From Scytalidium lignicola (lineage: Eukaryota; Ascomycota; Leotiomycetes): a stretch of DNA of 46,364 bases. Each line of letters opens with the position of its first letter. The first letter of the stretch is position 1. Both the position numbers and the translations under genes were made by a program. The notes beneath the pieces were generated by a model. The model was not told the origin of the DNA and made no database searches. It saw only the letters and a program-made list of their open reading frames with translations. Below, in pieces: positions 34,421 to 46,200 of the stretch. The stretch lies in NCBI GenBank assembly GCA_002812745.2, contig NCSJ02000326.1:1-46364 (forward strand), in the 5' to 3' direction.

Positions 34421-36112
34421 TCACCTCTCACGTTTACGAGGAGCGCTGCGGATAATATTATCTACCCTTAAAAGAAGCTGCGGAGTATAAGTAAAGGTTT
34501 ATCGTGACTTATTAGGGAATAACTTACTTCTGCTGCCTCCGAGGCAGATGACACAACTGCTCTCTTCAACTTGTAACTCTCGATAATCCCCAACTCCCGC
34601 ATATCTGCTATACCACCTCCTGGGGTCAGTAAGTCCAAGCCGTACGTACTCATACCATCATAAATAGCAGTCCTAAGTCTTGCAACAAGGTCGCTGGAAT
34701 CATAACCAGCATTGTCTGCTAGAATTGTTGGTAGTTGACGTAGTGCAACAGCGAATGCTGCTACGGCAAGCTGTTTCTTGCCTTCTACCTTGACTGCTGC
34801 ACTTTCTACCGCTTTAGCCATTAGCATTTCAGCACAGCCTCCTCCAAGTGTCGTTCTTGGCTCTTTGACCGTTTGTGACAAAACCGCAAGTGCATCATGA
34901 AGTGATCTCTCTGCCTCGTCTAACATTTGCTCCGTGGCGCCTCTTAGGACTATAGTGCATGCTTCTCCGGCCGCTACTCCGGAGAACTTGATGAGAGTGT
35001 CCTCTCCTATGATTACTTCTTCAATCAAGTCACACTGACCAAGTTTGACGTGCTCAGGATGGTCAAAGGTCGATGCGATCTCACCACCTGTGACCAAAGC
35101 TAAACGCTCGATACCATCAAAGTCTGCGTGTTCAATAGACATGATACCAGCATCCGAGAAAAGTTGCTCGGGCCAGTTGTAAATCAACTGACGGTTGATG
35201 AAGCAATTTATTCCGTGTGCCTTGATCTTATCTACCTTCGCCTTCATCTTTTCCTTCTCTGCCCTCTCCAGCTCTGCAAGCTTCCCAGTGGAGGCAACTT
35301 TGACACGCGCTCCAAAGATCTTTATCTTATCTGTATCCATTGCCGTGTTGGCAATGAGAATCTTTGCCTTCTCTAACCTCTTTGGTTGATTCACCCCTAT
35401 TTTCTTATCGAGGAGGAACCCCTCATCAAGATAAGAGTCCTCGAGTCTACCACCCTTTTTCTTAATAATTTGTATGTTGGTTAGGTCTGCAGAACCTTTC
35501 AAACGTAGAATAGCATCGCAAGCTAGATCTGCGAAGTGACTTCGGCTCTGGGACAAGATTTTTGAACTTAAAGTCGTTCTCGCGATTGCCAAGAGGTCTT
35601 TCTTAAAAGCTTCCTTGTCCTTGCTATGATCTACAGCAGATTTCTCCAACGCCGCCAGCGCCGCATGACTAGCTATTCTGTATCCATCAATAATAGTTTG
35701 AGGGTGAATCTTCTTGTCGACTAATTTTTCAGCCTCCCGCAAGAGTTCTGCCGCTAGAACAGTAACAGAGGTAGTTCCATCTCCTACTTCATCGTCCTGA
35801 ACTTTCGATATATTGACTAAAACTTTTGCTGCTGGATTATCTAATGCAATAGCTTTGAGAATAGTGGCGCCGTCGTTCGTAACTAGGATTTCGCCAGTAG
35901 AAGCACTATTTTCGGAGTCAGTTAACGAATATGGAGCTTTGTATATTAACCACAGACCTTTGGAGCAACTTGTCCATGCCACGCGGCCCTAACGAGCTCT
36001 TTACAAGGTCACCAACAGCTATGGCACCTACAAAGGCAGAAAGGCGGGCATTCTCGCCCTTCTCCTCAGTTGTGCCGTCTTGAAAGATCTGGGTTGGGCT
36101 AAAAGACGCCAT
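34421..36112 (-). CDS. cct2: T-complex protein 1 subunit beta (CCT2)
   Basis: Exons 35958-36112, 34528-35905 and 34421-34477 (introns 52 and 50 nt) give 529 aa. The N-terminus reads NPTQIF-like [20 protein letters not shown], then the group II chaperonin signatures [19 protein letters not shown] and GDGTTSV. The closing exon restores [18 protein letters not shown], the usual beta-subunit end. GGGCAEM and the nucleotide-pocket region [11 protein letters not shown] are present. CCT2 is one of eight subunits of the cytosolic TRiC/CCT ring that folds actin, tubulin and WD-repeat proteins using ATP. It is divergent from eIF3b, with 449 bp between the two start codons. Confidence 0.96.
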
Positions 36113-36561
36113 CCTATGGTTTTCTGGTATAAAATACCGGAAATATATCAATCACCTCCTTTTTAGTAAATGACACTTTTCTAGAAATAAAAAGATGATA
36201 TATCGCGGCACTGAGTCGCGTAGCTTTGCTGGTATCGAAAATAATATCGCGCTAGTGGACCCTACTAGCGAATTTCCACACAACCACTTCACATGGACGC
36301 ACTTTTTGACGTTGAAGAAGATCGTGGATATAGTGATTTTACTCTTTCAACTCCTCGCAAAATTGGTAAGCAGAAATATTTTATACGGCAATTATTTGAC
36401 ATCTACCCATTTTGCAAAATGATACATATCAAGTGCTGACGGATATGGAGGGGCAGAATTTGCGATAACCCCACAGCATTTTCTCATTATCAGCCACAGA
36501 TCGATCGAGCACAAAAACAAAGAAATTTTAAAGACCGCTCTGGTCGCCCCCAACCTTCATC
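36113..36561. promoter_or_regulatory. Shared promoter of cct2 and eIF3b genes
   Basis: The 449 bp between divergent start codons holds one TTCTAGAA at 36179-36186, the TTCnnGAA dimer seen in heat-shock elements, 67 bp upstream of the CCT2 start. A third GAA/TTC unit in register is not obvious. Confidence 0.4.
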
Positions 36562-38895
36562 ATGGCACCGAGTTTTGATCACCTACCAGATCCCGAAGAG
36601 GATGATTACGATGAGGAGGAGGAACTTGACTTTTCAGATCTTCGAGAACGATTCGAAGTTCAACTTGAACAGGGTCTGGACACATTTGTCGTTATTGATG
36701 GTCTGCCAGAAGTAACGGAGGAAACAAGGCCTAAACTTATCAAGTTTTTGTTAAGAAAACTGAATGCTGTCGGAAAATGCCGTGAAGATTCGATATTCAT
36801 GCCTCTTGGGGATGATGGAAAATCATTCAAGTTTGTGCCTCTCCGGTCTCCTATGGCATCTTAAGACTGACTAAAATAATAGGTTCGCATTTGTTGAATA
36901 TTCCTCACCTGCCGAAGCCGTTGCTGCCTGCAAAGCTCTTGATAGCGTTCCACTTGATAAAAGGCATACTTTAAGGGTCAACAAGTTAACAGACATCGAT
37001 CGATATGGAAGAGAAGGCCGAATTGACGAAAAGTACACGCCTCCAAAAATTGATGAATTTGCCGAGAAGGAACATCTCCGATCATGGATAGCAGACCCAA
37101 GTGGACGCGGACGAGACCAGTTTGTTATGTATAAGGATGACAAAGTTCAAGTTTGCTGGAATAATGAAAAGGATGCACCAGAGACAATCGTGGATCGCCA
37201 GCATTGGACCGAGTCATTCGTCCAGTGGTCTCCACAAGGTACCTATTTGACATCTATGCATCAGCAAGGTGTTCAATTATGGGGCGGCCCATCGTGGACC
37301 CGTCAGAAACGTTTTCCTCATCCTTTCGTCAATCTTGTCGACTTCTCCCCAGGAGAGAAATACTTGACGACTTGGTCAAATCGACCTATTTCTATCCCAG
37401 AGGAAGGACACCCAGCATTATCAGTCGATGATGACGGCAAGAACTATGTTATTTGGGATATTGATACTGGTAAACCCCTAAGGTCTTTTGCAAACATCGA
37501 TCTTCCAAGCAATACTGTAGATGAGGCTGGGCGGCCATTAAAGAGAAAGATCCAATGGCCAGCCTTCAAGTGGTCAGCAGACGATAAGTATGTCGCACGT
37601 TTGACACAAGGCGCTTCGATTTCTGTGTATGAGCTTCCTCGTATGGGACTTCTTGACAAGACTTCAATCAAGATCGAAGGTGTCATGGACTTCGAATGGG
37701 CACCGGCAACACCTCATCGTGAAGGCGTCAAGACCTATGAACAACTATTCTGCTATTGGACTCCTGAAATTGGTAGCAACCCTGCAAAGGTCGGCTTAAT
37801 GAGCATACCATCAAAGGAAATTGTACGCACATTAAATCTTTTCAGTGTTACTGATGCCAAGCTGCACTGGCAATCCGACGCAGCATACCTGTGCGTTAAG
37901 GTTGATCGTCATTCGAAGTCCAAGAAGTCTCTCGCAACCAGTCTCGAAATCTTCCGTGTAAAAGAAAAGGGTGTCCCCGTCGAAGTGGTTGATTCTATCA
38001 AGGACACTGTCATCAACTTTGCGTGGGAACCTAAGGGTGACCGGTTCGTGATTATCACTACTACAGAGGTAGTTGCAGCAACAGCAGTCCCCCCCAAAAC
38101 ATCAGTGTCATTCTACTGCCCTGAGAAGATCAAAGGCCCGGGTGTTGGCAATTTCAAGCATCTCCGAACTTATGACAAGAAGAATAGCAACGCAATTTAC
38201 TGGTCACCAAAGGGTCGTTTTGTCGTTATTGCTACGGTTCATTCTCAACAGAGTTTCGAATTGGAATACTTTGATATGGATTTTGAGGGCGAGAAGCCTG
38301 AAAGCGACAAGGACCTTACTGCCAATCTCCAACTAATGAATACTGCTGACCATTATGGTGTCACTGACATTGAGTGGGACCCTACTGGTAGATATGTAGC
38401 TACTAGTGCCAGTATCTGGAAACACACGGTATTTCTTCCTGGAGTGAAATCTTTTGATACGTATACTAATATCTCAAATAGATGGAGAATGGTTATCATT
38501 TGTATGACTTCAAGGGTGAGCTATTACGAGAAGAGCCCGTCGAGAAGTTCAAACAATGGCTCTGGCGCCCTAGACCACCAACTCTGTTGACTAAGGAGGA
38601 GCAAAAGCAAATCCGCAAGAATCTACGTGAATACAGTAAGGTATTCGAACAGGAAGATGCCGACCGTGGCGCATCTGCAGATGCTGCCGTGGTTGAGCAT
38701 AGACGTAGATTATTGGATGAGTGGCGCGCCTGGAGAGCTAGCGTTGAAGAAGAGCTTAAGAGTGAGAGACAAAAGAGAGGTCTCCCAGAAGATTCTCCCG
38801 AGGGTGCCGCGGACAAGGAAGACGAAGGGGAGACTCAAGTTATTGAGGAGATCGTTGAGGAAATTGTGGAGGAAACGGAAGAGATCATCGGTTGA
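36562..38895 (+). CDS. prt1: Eukaryotic translation initiation factor 3 subunit b (PRT1)
   Basis: Exons 36562-36830, 36883-38428 and 38482-38895 give 742 aa; introns are 52 and 53 nt. The first intron uses a weak GTTTGT donor but rebuilds [12 protein letters not shown], the RNP1 strand of the N-terminal RRM (about 40-125). A WD-type beta-propeller follows ([21 protein letters not shown], then the eIF2A-like region with [12 protein letters not shown] and [10 protein letters not shown]). The C-terminal helix ends in an acidic Glu-rich tail. This is the scaffold subunit of eIF3, joining eIF3a, eIF3g and eIF3i on the 40S ribosome. Length is as expected for the fungal subunit. Confidence 0.96.
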
Positions 38896-39393
38896 AGTTC
38901 TTAACATTGGCTACATAGGGACCTTTTTGCTTTATCATGGTTGGAGTTGCTAATGGTATAGGTCTTGGAGAAATTCTCCTCTATTGAACAATTCCGGCTA
39001 CTCTGTCGTTCCATGCAATGGAAAAAATAGCTACATGAGTGTTATGAATAGATTCGATTTAACTGTAAGCATATTTACTACTTGAGATTCTCCTTGGAAG
39101 ACTTCAGTGCTTGTAACCCTAGATTTTGAGCATATAATTGGCGGACAATTTTATCACGTGAAATAGATGTGGCTGCGATGATGCTGAATCATCACCCGTA
39201 ATGCCTCGGCTCCACTTTCTGCCTCCAGCTCTCGACTCGGTAGGGAGTAGTTGTTAAAGTAGTGATGGACCTTACGCGCGAGTTCTTCGTATAATGTGAT
39301 CCTTCAAGCTTCTTTGCTTGTTTCCTGATAGTAATATATCCTCTTGTTTAGTTCTTCTTCCTGTTATAATATTATAACGTTAAATTTTCGAGC
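38896..39393. promoter_or_regulatory. Upstream region of the thiolase-like gene
   Basis: No gene was seen in about 500 bp. CCTCGG occurs at 39204-39209, 185 bp before the next start codon, close to the distance seen for the same motif before PEX10. An AT-rich TTATAATATTATAA stretch lies at about 39364-39377. Confidence 0.4.
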
Positions 39394-41394
39394 ATGGCGA
39401 TTCCAATCGTAATCGGAGTCGGTGATGTAAAGAATCGGTCTCAGCGTGTCGAGGACGCTCTGGAGCCAATGGAGCTTATGTTGCAGGCAATCCAAGCTTC
39501 CATAAAGGACACCAATCTGTCAGCTTCGGCGGCAGAAAAGCTCCAACAGAGCATCGACAGCTTGGATGTAGTTGCAACTTGGACATGGCCGTACCTCGAT
39601 TTGCCAGGCTTGCTCTCCCAGAAGCTGGCCGTGAACCCACCACATCAATATTATAGTCCACATGGTGGAAATCAACCAGCAAAACTCTTTGACGAAGCTG
39701 CGCGTAGGATTTCATCGGGCGAGTCTAAGGTTGCTGTCGTGACTGGAGGAGAGGCTCTTGCTTCCCGTATGTAGATATCTATCGATAAAGATGATGTGAG
39801 ATATTTAATCTGACCTACGAACTCTAGTCGCTGCTTGTGCAGCTGCTAAAAAGCTGCCTCCGCCGGGATGGGCAAAGGTTGCTCAGAATGTTGATTCCGT
39901 ATTTTCTCCTACAACTCGTGATTTGGGTCAAAGTATGCTTTATTCCTCCATCCAGATTCTCTTTCATTGTTGCTTATCGTAAGATATTTGATTAGACTTA
40001 GGAGCGAAACATTCAATTGGAGCACCGATCCATGTATACCCGCTCTATGAGAATGGTTTCCGAGCCCACCGTGGACAATCAATCGAGGAAAACAACAAAG
40101 AATCTGCACGACTCTACGCTGAGTTCTCAAAAGTTGCAGAGAAGAATTCATTAGCTTGGAATTATGGATCTTCTCAGACTGAAGAGACTATTGGAACTGT
40201 TACTAAGAAAAACAGGATGATTTGCTTTCCATGTATGGGTTTCCCTTTACCTGGTGATGTTTTTGGCTTACCAGCTCATAGATCCCCTCTTAATGAATGC
40301 CTTTAATAGTATCAACCTTGCGGGTGCTTGTCTGTTGACAAGCACTGATTTTGCGGAAGAACTTGGTGTGCCTAAAGATAAATGGATCTATCCTCTTGGA
40401 GGAGCTGGAACCAGCGACAGCGGTGACTGTATGTGTTCATGTATCCAGTTAGAATTCCCAAGGCCTAAGATTTAACGTTGCAATATTCTAGTTTGGGAGC
40501 GTCCGGACTTTTATTCCAGCCCATCTATTTCAAAAAGCTTGGATACAGCTTTAGAACTGTCTGGTTTGAAAGCGGATCAGGTTGACCTGTTCGATATTTA
40601 CTCGTCAGTATTCTACTTTCTGCGATGATAAATATTGTGTGATATTTCCGATAATTTCCTAACATCTGCGTAGTTGTTTCCCCATAGTCCCAAAGATTGC
40701 TTGTCAGCATTTGGGCTTGCCTTTAATAGGAGGGCCAAAGCCAATTACGCTTTTGGGGGGTTTGACATCGTTTGGTGGTGCTGGTAACAACTACTCGATG
40801 CATGTAAGAGACGCATTTCATTCATTTGTAAAGCTTTGGTTTTGCATTATTCGTAAAACTAAGTGGGAAATATAGGCTATCACAGAAACCATCCGTCAAT
40901 TAAGAGCGGGAAACGGCATATATGGCCTTGTACTAGCGAATGGAGGCGTCTTGTCATACCAGCATGTCGTTTGCCTCTCTCGACAGCCTCGCAAAGATGG
41001 ACAAGCTTATCCTACAACCAACCCTCTCCCAGCGATATTGAAAGAAGTAGCAGTTCCGGATATAGAGACTAAGCCTAAAGGTGAAGCTGTGGTGGAGGTA
41101 AGTTGAGCTTCTAATTCCAATTTCTCAATATAGATGGAAGTATAGTTATCCACTAACTGAGCATAGACATACACGGTTGAATTTAATCGAGACGGTACAC
41201 CAGCAAAGGGGTTTATCGTTGGGCGTCTTGTGAGCAATGGACGTCGATTCGTTGCCAATCATGGCAGCGTTGATACTTTAAATAAGTTATCTCATCACTC
41301 CAATGAACCAATTGGCAGACGTGGATGGGTGGGAAGTGACCCTAAAACGGAGGGACGAAATCTGTTTATCTTTGGAGATGTTTTAAAATTATAG
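39394..41394 (+). CDS. Thiolase-like protein (acetyl-CoA acetyltransferase-like)
   Basis: Eight exons (39394-39766, 39828-39932, 40002-40232, 40282-40428, 40492-40603, 40674-40803, 40876-41097, 41167-41394) give 515 aa; all seven introns are 49-72 nt and keep frame. The N-terminus reads IVIGVGDVKNRSQ, followed by a thiolase-fold core: VAVVTGGEAL, GAPIHVYPLYENGFRA, LMNAFNSINLAGACLLTS, LGGAGTSDSGD, VDLFDIYSCFP and LTSFGGAGNNYSMHA. An extra C-terminal domain follows (TYTVEFNRDG, then GRLVSNGRRFVANHG). Thiolase-superfamily enzymes cleave or condense acyl-CoA; whether this branch keeps that activity is not settled by the sequence. No SKL-type peroxisomal signal ends the protein (it ends DVLKL). 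Confidence 0.85.
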
Positions 41395-42298
41395 AAACAA
41401 ATTACATCTATATTTGGCGCTGGATCTATCGTAGAATTATTTGTGTTTTATTTGTCTTATCTAAGGACTTAAAATGATATCAAATATTAAGTCACGAGCC
41501 CTCCAAGTTGTTCATTCTCTTGAAAAGATGAGCATTCGTGCCTGTGTGGTCGCAGAATGCAGTCAAGCTTAGGTAGCTTGGGCAGCTTGGGCATTTCACA
41601 AACTCTACACCACGAGGGTCCTTAGTCTTATTTTATATCCTGGAGACTAAATTAGATATTTGTTTTAGCTACTTAACGAGTTTAACAATTCTCTCTGATA
41701 GAAAGTTGAGTTATTGCAGTTGGTTTTCAGTTTACGGATGCCCGGATGATGCAATCCACCTACAGGATGGCGATCGACTCTTTTTACCAAGACACCCAAA
41801 CCCGCCGCCACAGGGGACATTATTGACGGACCTAAGTACCAAACCCCATAGCTAACTAACTTAAGGTTATTTTAATGTTAATAATCCATCATTATGTCAG
41901 CCTACAAGGGCTCAACGACGTCAAACGTTCATAAGGGGTTTGAATCAAGAAGTTATGAGTTCATAAATTGAAGCATTTTCATTTTCGGAGTTCGGAATTG
42001 GGAAGAACTTAAAACTGACGTAAATATTTTGTGCTACGATATTTAAATTTCTACCAGCATTGATTTGATTTTTTGGATACTTATGTTTGCATGGTGCCTT
42101 TCATGGATATGGTATTGAAGAAGTAACGAAGCACAAGGTTTGTTGCTGTCTCTAGTACATTCTACACTTTTGCAGGTATTTTACTTTTGGCTTTGTCAAA
42201 TGTCACTATGAAAAAAAACCGAGGAAGAGTTGGAAGAAACTGTTTTTATTTATACCTAACAATCATTAGGTTTCTAAGATGCAAACATTGTGTAACTA
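41395..42298. other. Convergent intergenic region
   Basis: About 900 bp lies between the stop codons of the convergent thiolase-like and DUF1993 genes. No gene, repeat or RNA is recognised. Confidence 0.6.
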
Positions 42299-42796
42299 TT
42301 AGGCTCCTAGATAATCCTTCTTGCCAATTGGCACACCGTCCTTCCTCAAGAGAGCATATATCATGCAGAAGTGGAAGTAGAAGTTAGGGATCCCAAATGT
42401 GAGCGCATAGTCTGTGCCGGAAGGGAAAACACGATTTCCAGCCCTCGTCTGTAGGATAACCTCCTTGTCTACCTGCTCATTAACCGTTTTTGCGTCAACC
42501 TTTTCTAGGAACTTAATGGTCTTATCAATTCGTGCATAGAGGTCTGCAAAGGTCTTTTCGTTATCCTCCCATGCCTCATTCTCGACTTTGCCTACGCGGA
42601 CTGCAAATCCTTTGGCTGTGTCGCTGACTCTTTGGATTTGGTAGGGTAGATCTTGCATATCTGCGATGAGGCGAGAGGCGAGCAGGGTCGAGTCATCTTT
42701 GTCTGGATGGGCTTGACCTTTCTCCAGCAATGACTTAATGATGTTGAGCTGTTTAATGAAGACGGGAATGGTGATTTCGTAAAGTGACACGCCCAT
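42299..42796 (-). CDS. DUF1993 family protein
   Basis: One 165 aa intronless frame. It opens MGVSLYEITIPVFIKQLN, then has KGQAHPDKDDSTLLASRLIADM, and GNRVFPSGTDYALTFGIPNFYFHFCMIYALLRKDGVPIGKKDYLG, the recognisable closing block of DUF1993. Members are all-helical proteins of the DinB-like four-helix-bundle type found in bacteria and fungi, and no reaction has been assigned. The patchy distribution of the family makes an ancient bacterial origin conceivable, but nothing in this copy shows it. An N sits 21 bp upstream of the start in a T run. Confidence 0.85.
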   Translation of the reverse strand: MGVSLYEITIPVFIKQLNIIKSLLEKGQAHPDKDDSTLLASRLIADMQDLPYQIQRVSDTAKGFAVRVGKVENEAWEDNEKTFADLYARIDKTIKFLEKVDAKTVNEQVDKEVILQTRAGNRVFPSGTDYALTFGIPNFYFHFCMIYALLRKDGVPIGKKDYLGA

Positions 42797-43277
42797 TTTG
42801 ATATTTGACTTTCAAANTTTTTTTTCCGTGTGCTTTTTTGCTTTTTCTTTTGAAGTTGAACTGATGGAGGTAATTAAATTTTTTTGACGCGAGATCTTAG
42901 AAATTTTGAACAAGGTCTCTCAAGATGTCGCTCAGAAGTGGTGATATCAAGGTAGAAATAGGAACTGCTTATAAATACACATGCTTGTTCTGTCAATTTC
43001 CGTAAGTTTCTTCCAGCTGGCATTACCGACATTTTAGTGTGGGGATAATTCAGGCGGGGGAATACATCTCCGACCACGGACGGTGACAGGAGCCTCTGGA
43101 CAAGAGGTGAGAGGAGGGTGCAGTTTGCGGCCCACAACGAGCTTAATGCGTGGAGGATCGCGACAATGGCATAATGCGATTATAACTCTTAGGGACTGAG
43201 GTGCTTTAAGGCACACGTACACCTATATTGCTCACAACTATAGGTGCATTAGTTATATTGTGAATCTGGTGGATCTT
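42797..43277. other. Intergenic region between DUF1993 gene and pex1
   Basis: No gene was seen. It holds the DUF1993 promoter and the 3' end of pex1 (both minus strand). A T/A-run next to the N at 42817 is the only notable sequence. Confidence 0.5.
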
Positions 43278-46200
43278 TCACATCAGGCTGCTTCGCCCAC
43301 CGATCTCCGTTGGTCCTTGGCCATTTGGCATCTCTCCATTCCTCCCGACTACAAACTCCCTGTATATCTTCTCTAGTCTCCTCCTCTCATCTGGGCTGAT
43401 ACTGGCTCGCGTACTTTCCAGGCTCTTCATGATATGTCTCCATGAAATGGTAACTTCCTGATGGTCTTTTTCTTCCTTGGGCTCGCCTTTGTTGTTTCCA
43501 TCGTCTAGTTGGCCCAAAGCAACTAGCTTCGATCTTTTCTTCGCGAGCTTGATGCTCTCTAACTTCGCGGCAATGGCAGCTCTCTCAGCTAGCTGCTTGG
43601 ATCTGTTGTGCCCGGCTTTCTGGCGTGCTTCATTCTCTGCTCTGTCCTCTTCCTCACCATACTTGAATTGCACAAATTGCTTGGGAATAGACGAAGAATT
43701 TCTGTTGGTTTTGCCGGCCGCCTTAGTGCTTAATTCTGTATGATTCTGATCACCAAGCACATCATGAATTGCTTCTAGATGCGCATTGTACACCAACGCT
43801 TGTAGGTCTGCACCTGAGTAACCTTCAGTGCGTCGAGCTATCTCGGCAAGCCCGCCCTCTGGCCCATCTTGGACTTCGGGTGACAGGTTAAGCTTCTTGC
43901 CCAGTGCTTTCAAAATATCAATTCTATCATTGAAATTTGGGAGATCGCAAATTAAAGACTTGTCCAAGCGTCCAGGACGGAGTAAAGCTGGGTCAATCAG
44001 GTCGGGACGTGAAGTTGCAGCTAGGACATACACCCCTGAGAGTCCTTCTGCACCATCCATTTGGGTGAGTAGCTGATTTACAACTCTGTCTGTCACTCCA
44101 GTAGAGTCATGACCTCGTTTTGGTGCAATAGAGTCGAATTCATCGAAGAAAAGGACACATGGCCGGGCCGCTTCTGCGCGCTCAAACAAGTCTCGGACGC
44201 TCTTCTCAGATGCACCGATATATTTGTTCAAAATTTCCGGTCCCTTGACACTAATGAAATTGAGGCCACATTCTCCTGCAACTGCACTTGCCAACATGGT
44301 CTTTCCACATCCAGGATATCCATAGAGGAGTAATCCAGACCTAAGTCGGAGAGGGCATTGCGCAAAAATGGGCGCATAAGTGGTTGGGTATTGTAACGTC
44401 TCAAGAAGGACTTTTCGCGTTTCGTGAAGACCACCGATAGAATCGAATGTTGTTGTAGATGTTTGAAGTGTCACATTTCTGAGAGACGCAGGTGTAAAGC
44501 CTTTCAATGCACTGCTGAAATCTTCCCTGCTTAACGGTACCATAGTTGCTCCGGTGTCCTTGGAAGACTGTGACACTGAACGAATAAGAGCCTCGCTTCT
44601 TGCCCGCGCAACTAGGAGAACAAGGTCTCCTGGCATATATCCATCTGTTTCCCCAGCCAGATCTAGAAAATCAAGGTCTTGGTCAATATAGAAACCGTCA
44701 GACTTTTTGGATGACACATTCCTATTTGAAGCACTTTCACCATCCATCCACGCTCCATCTTCATCCTCCGCGCTGCTCCCATCCGCAGTTGGGGGACGAC
44801 TGCCCTGATAGCTGCTAATATCTTCAGGAACTACAATGCTAGCATTTTGCTTCACAACCATTTCCGTAATTCTCCTTCTTGCCTCCTTGTTTGGTGACTT
44901 TAACTCCATGATCTCACGTACAACATGTCCGCCGACAATTACGTTGTGCAAGGATTCTTTTGCCTGGGCTGTCGCAAGAAGTACCACATTGCTGTTTCTC
45001 GTACAGAATTGCCTAACGATCGCACTGACGCCTTCGCTGATTTGTCTGCTTCTCCCGTTTTCACTTCCCACCTCAAGCTCTGTTTCTACAGGACATATCT
45101 TATCCAGATCATCTAAAATAACAATGGATTTGCCACCTAACCGGGCACCCCATGATGCATTCATAAAGGTTCGGACCAAAGTCTCCTTGACGGTTGCGAT
45201 GCGTGTTTCGTCATTGACCAGCTTACGACATGGGAAGTAGGTTGTATGGAAGAGCATCTCCTTTTGCAAGCGGTGGGCAAGAAGCTGCGCAACAGATGTT
45301 TTTCCAGATCCCAAGGCCCCTGTAAGAAGGACTGAAGACATATGTGTAAGATGCGATTGAAGCTGATCAACAAGACTTTCAATAGCTACCAATGTAGGCG
45401 GCTCTAATGGTAGAGGGTCCCCAACAGAGTTTGTTTGTAAGTTGGACGCTTGACGAGGAATTGCAGGCTGGACTTCAATACTGAGCCTGCGCTCAGAACC
45501 AAGGAACCAGTCGCATGATTTCCCTGGTTCAGTGGTATTAGGATGGTCAAAGCGAAGGATCCCCCCTTCCCAGCCTGTAAAAGTATCCGTATGAGAAGGT
45601 GCTTCGAGGACTAATCCGTCTGTCAGAGGTCCATCAAGGAGGCCATCATTCGTGCCCTGTTTGCTATACATCTTGAGGATCCGCTTTGCAGCCTCTTCTC
45701 GCTCTGCCTTGGACTCGCCACCGAATCTAAGGCTGTCATTCATCTTCGTTACATTGGAAGCAAATGGATAAACTTTGAGTTGTTGACTCCCATTTTTGGC
45801 AGCTTCAGATCTGGAAGCTTGTTGAGGAGCTGGTTCCACCCTTACAACCCCACCTACAATCCCTTTGCAGCACAGTGCCACACAAAGATCAGATGACAGC
45901 GCAATATGATGGCTATCCGGCGGATCATCCCATGGAATTAATCGGGCAACTACTTTCGCCGCGACCTTCCCAGCATCATCGGTGGGGTTGGTTTCGTTTT
46001 GACGCTGGGGATCGATTGGAGTCTGTAAACTGGCCGGTTTTATCACTGCGACACATACCCAAGTTATCCCTTTCAAACCCTTTGAAAGCAGAATCTCTCG
46101 GTCTATCCAGACTTTCAAACCAATGCACTCTTCATCAGGACTCTCCTCAAACCATTCTCCACATATAGCACGATCGAGACCTCTGAAAAACATTGCAGGT

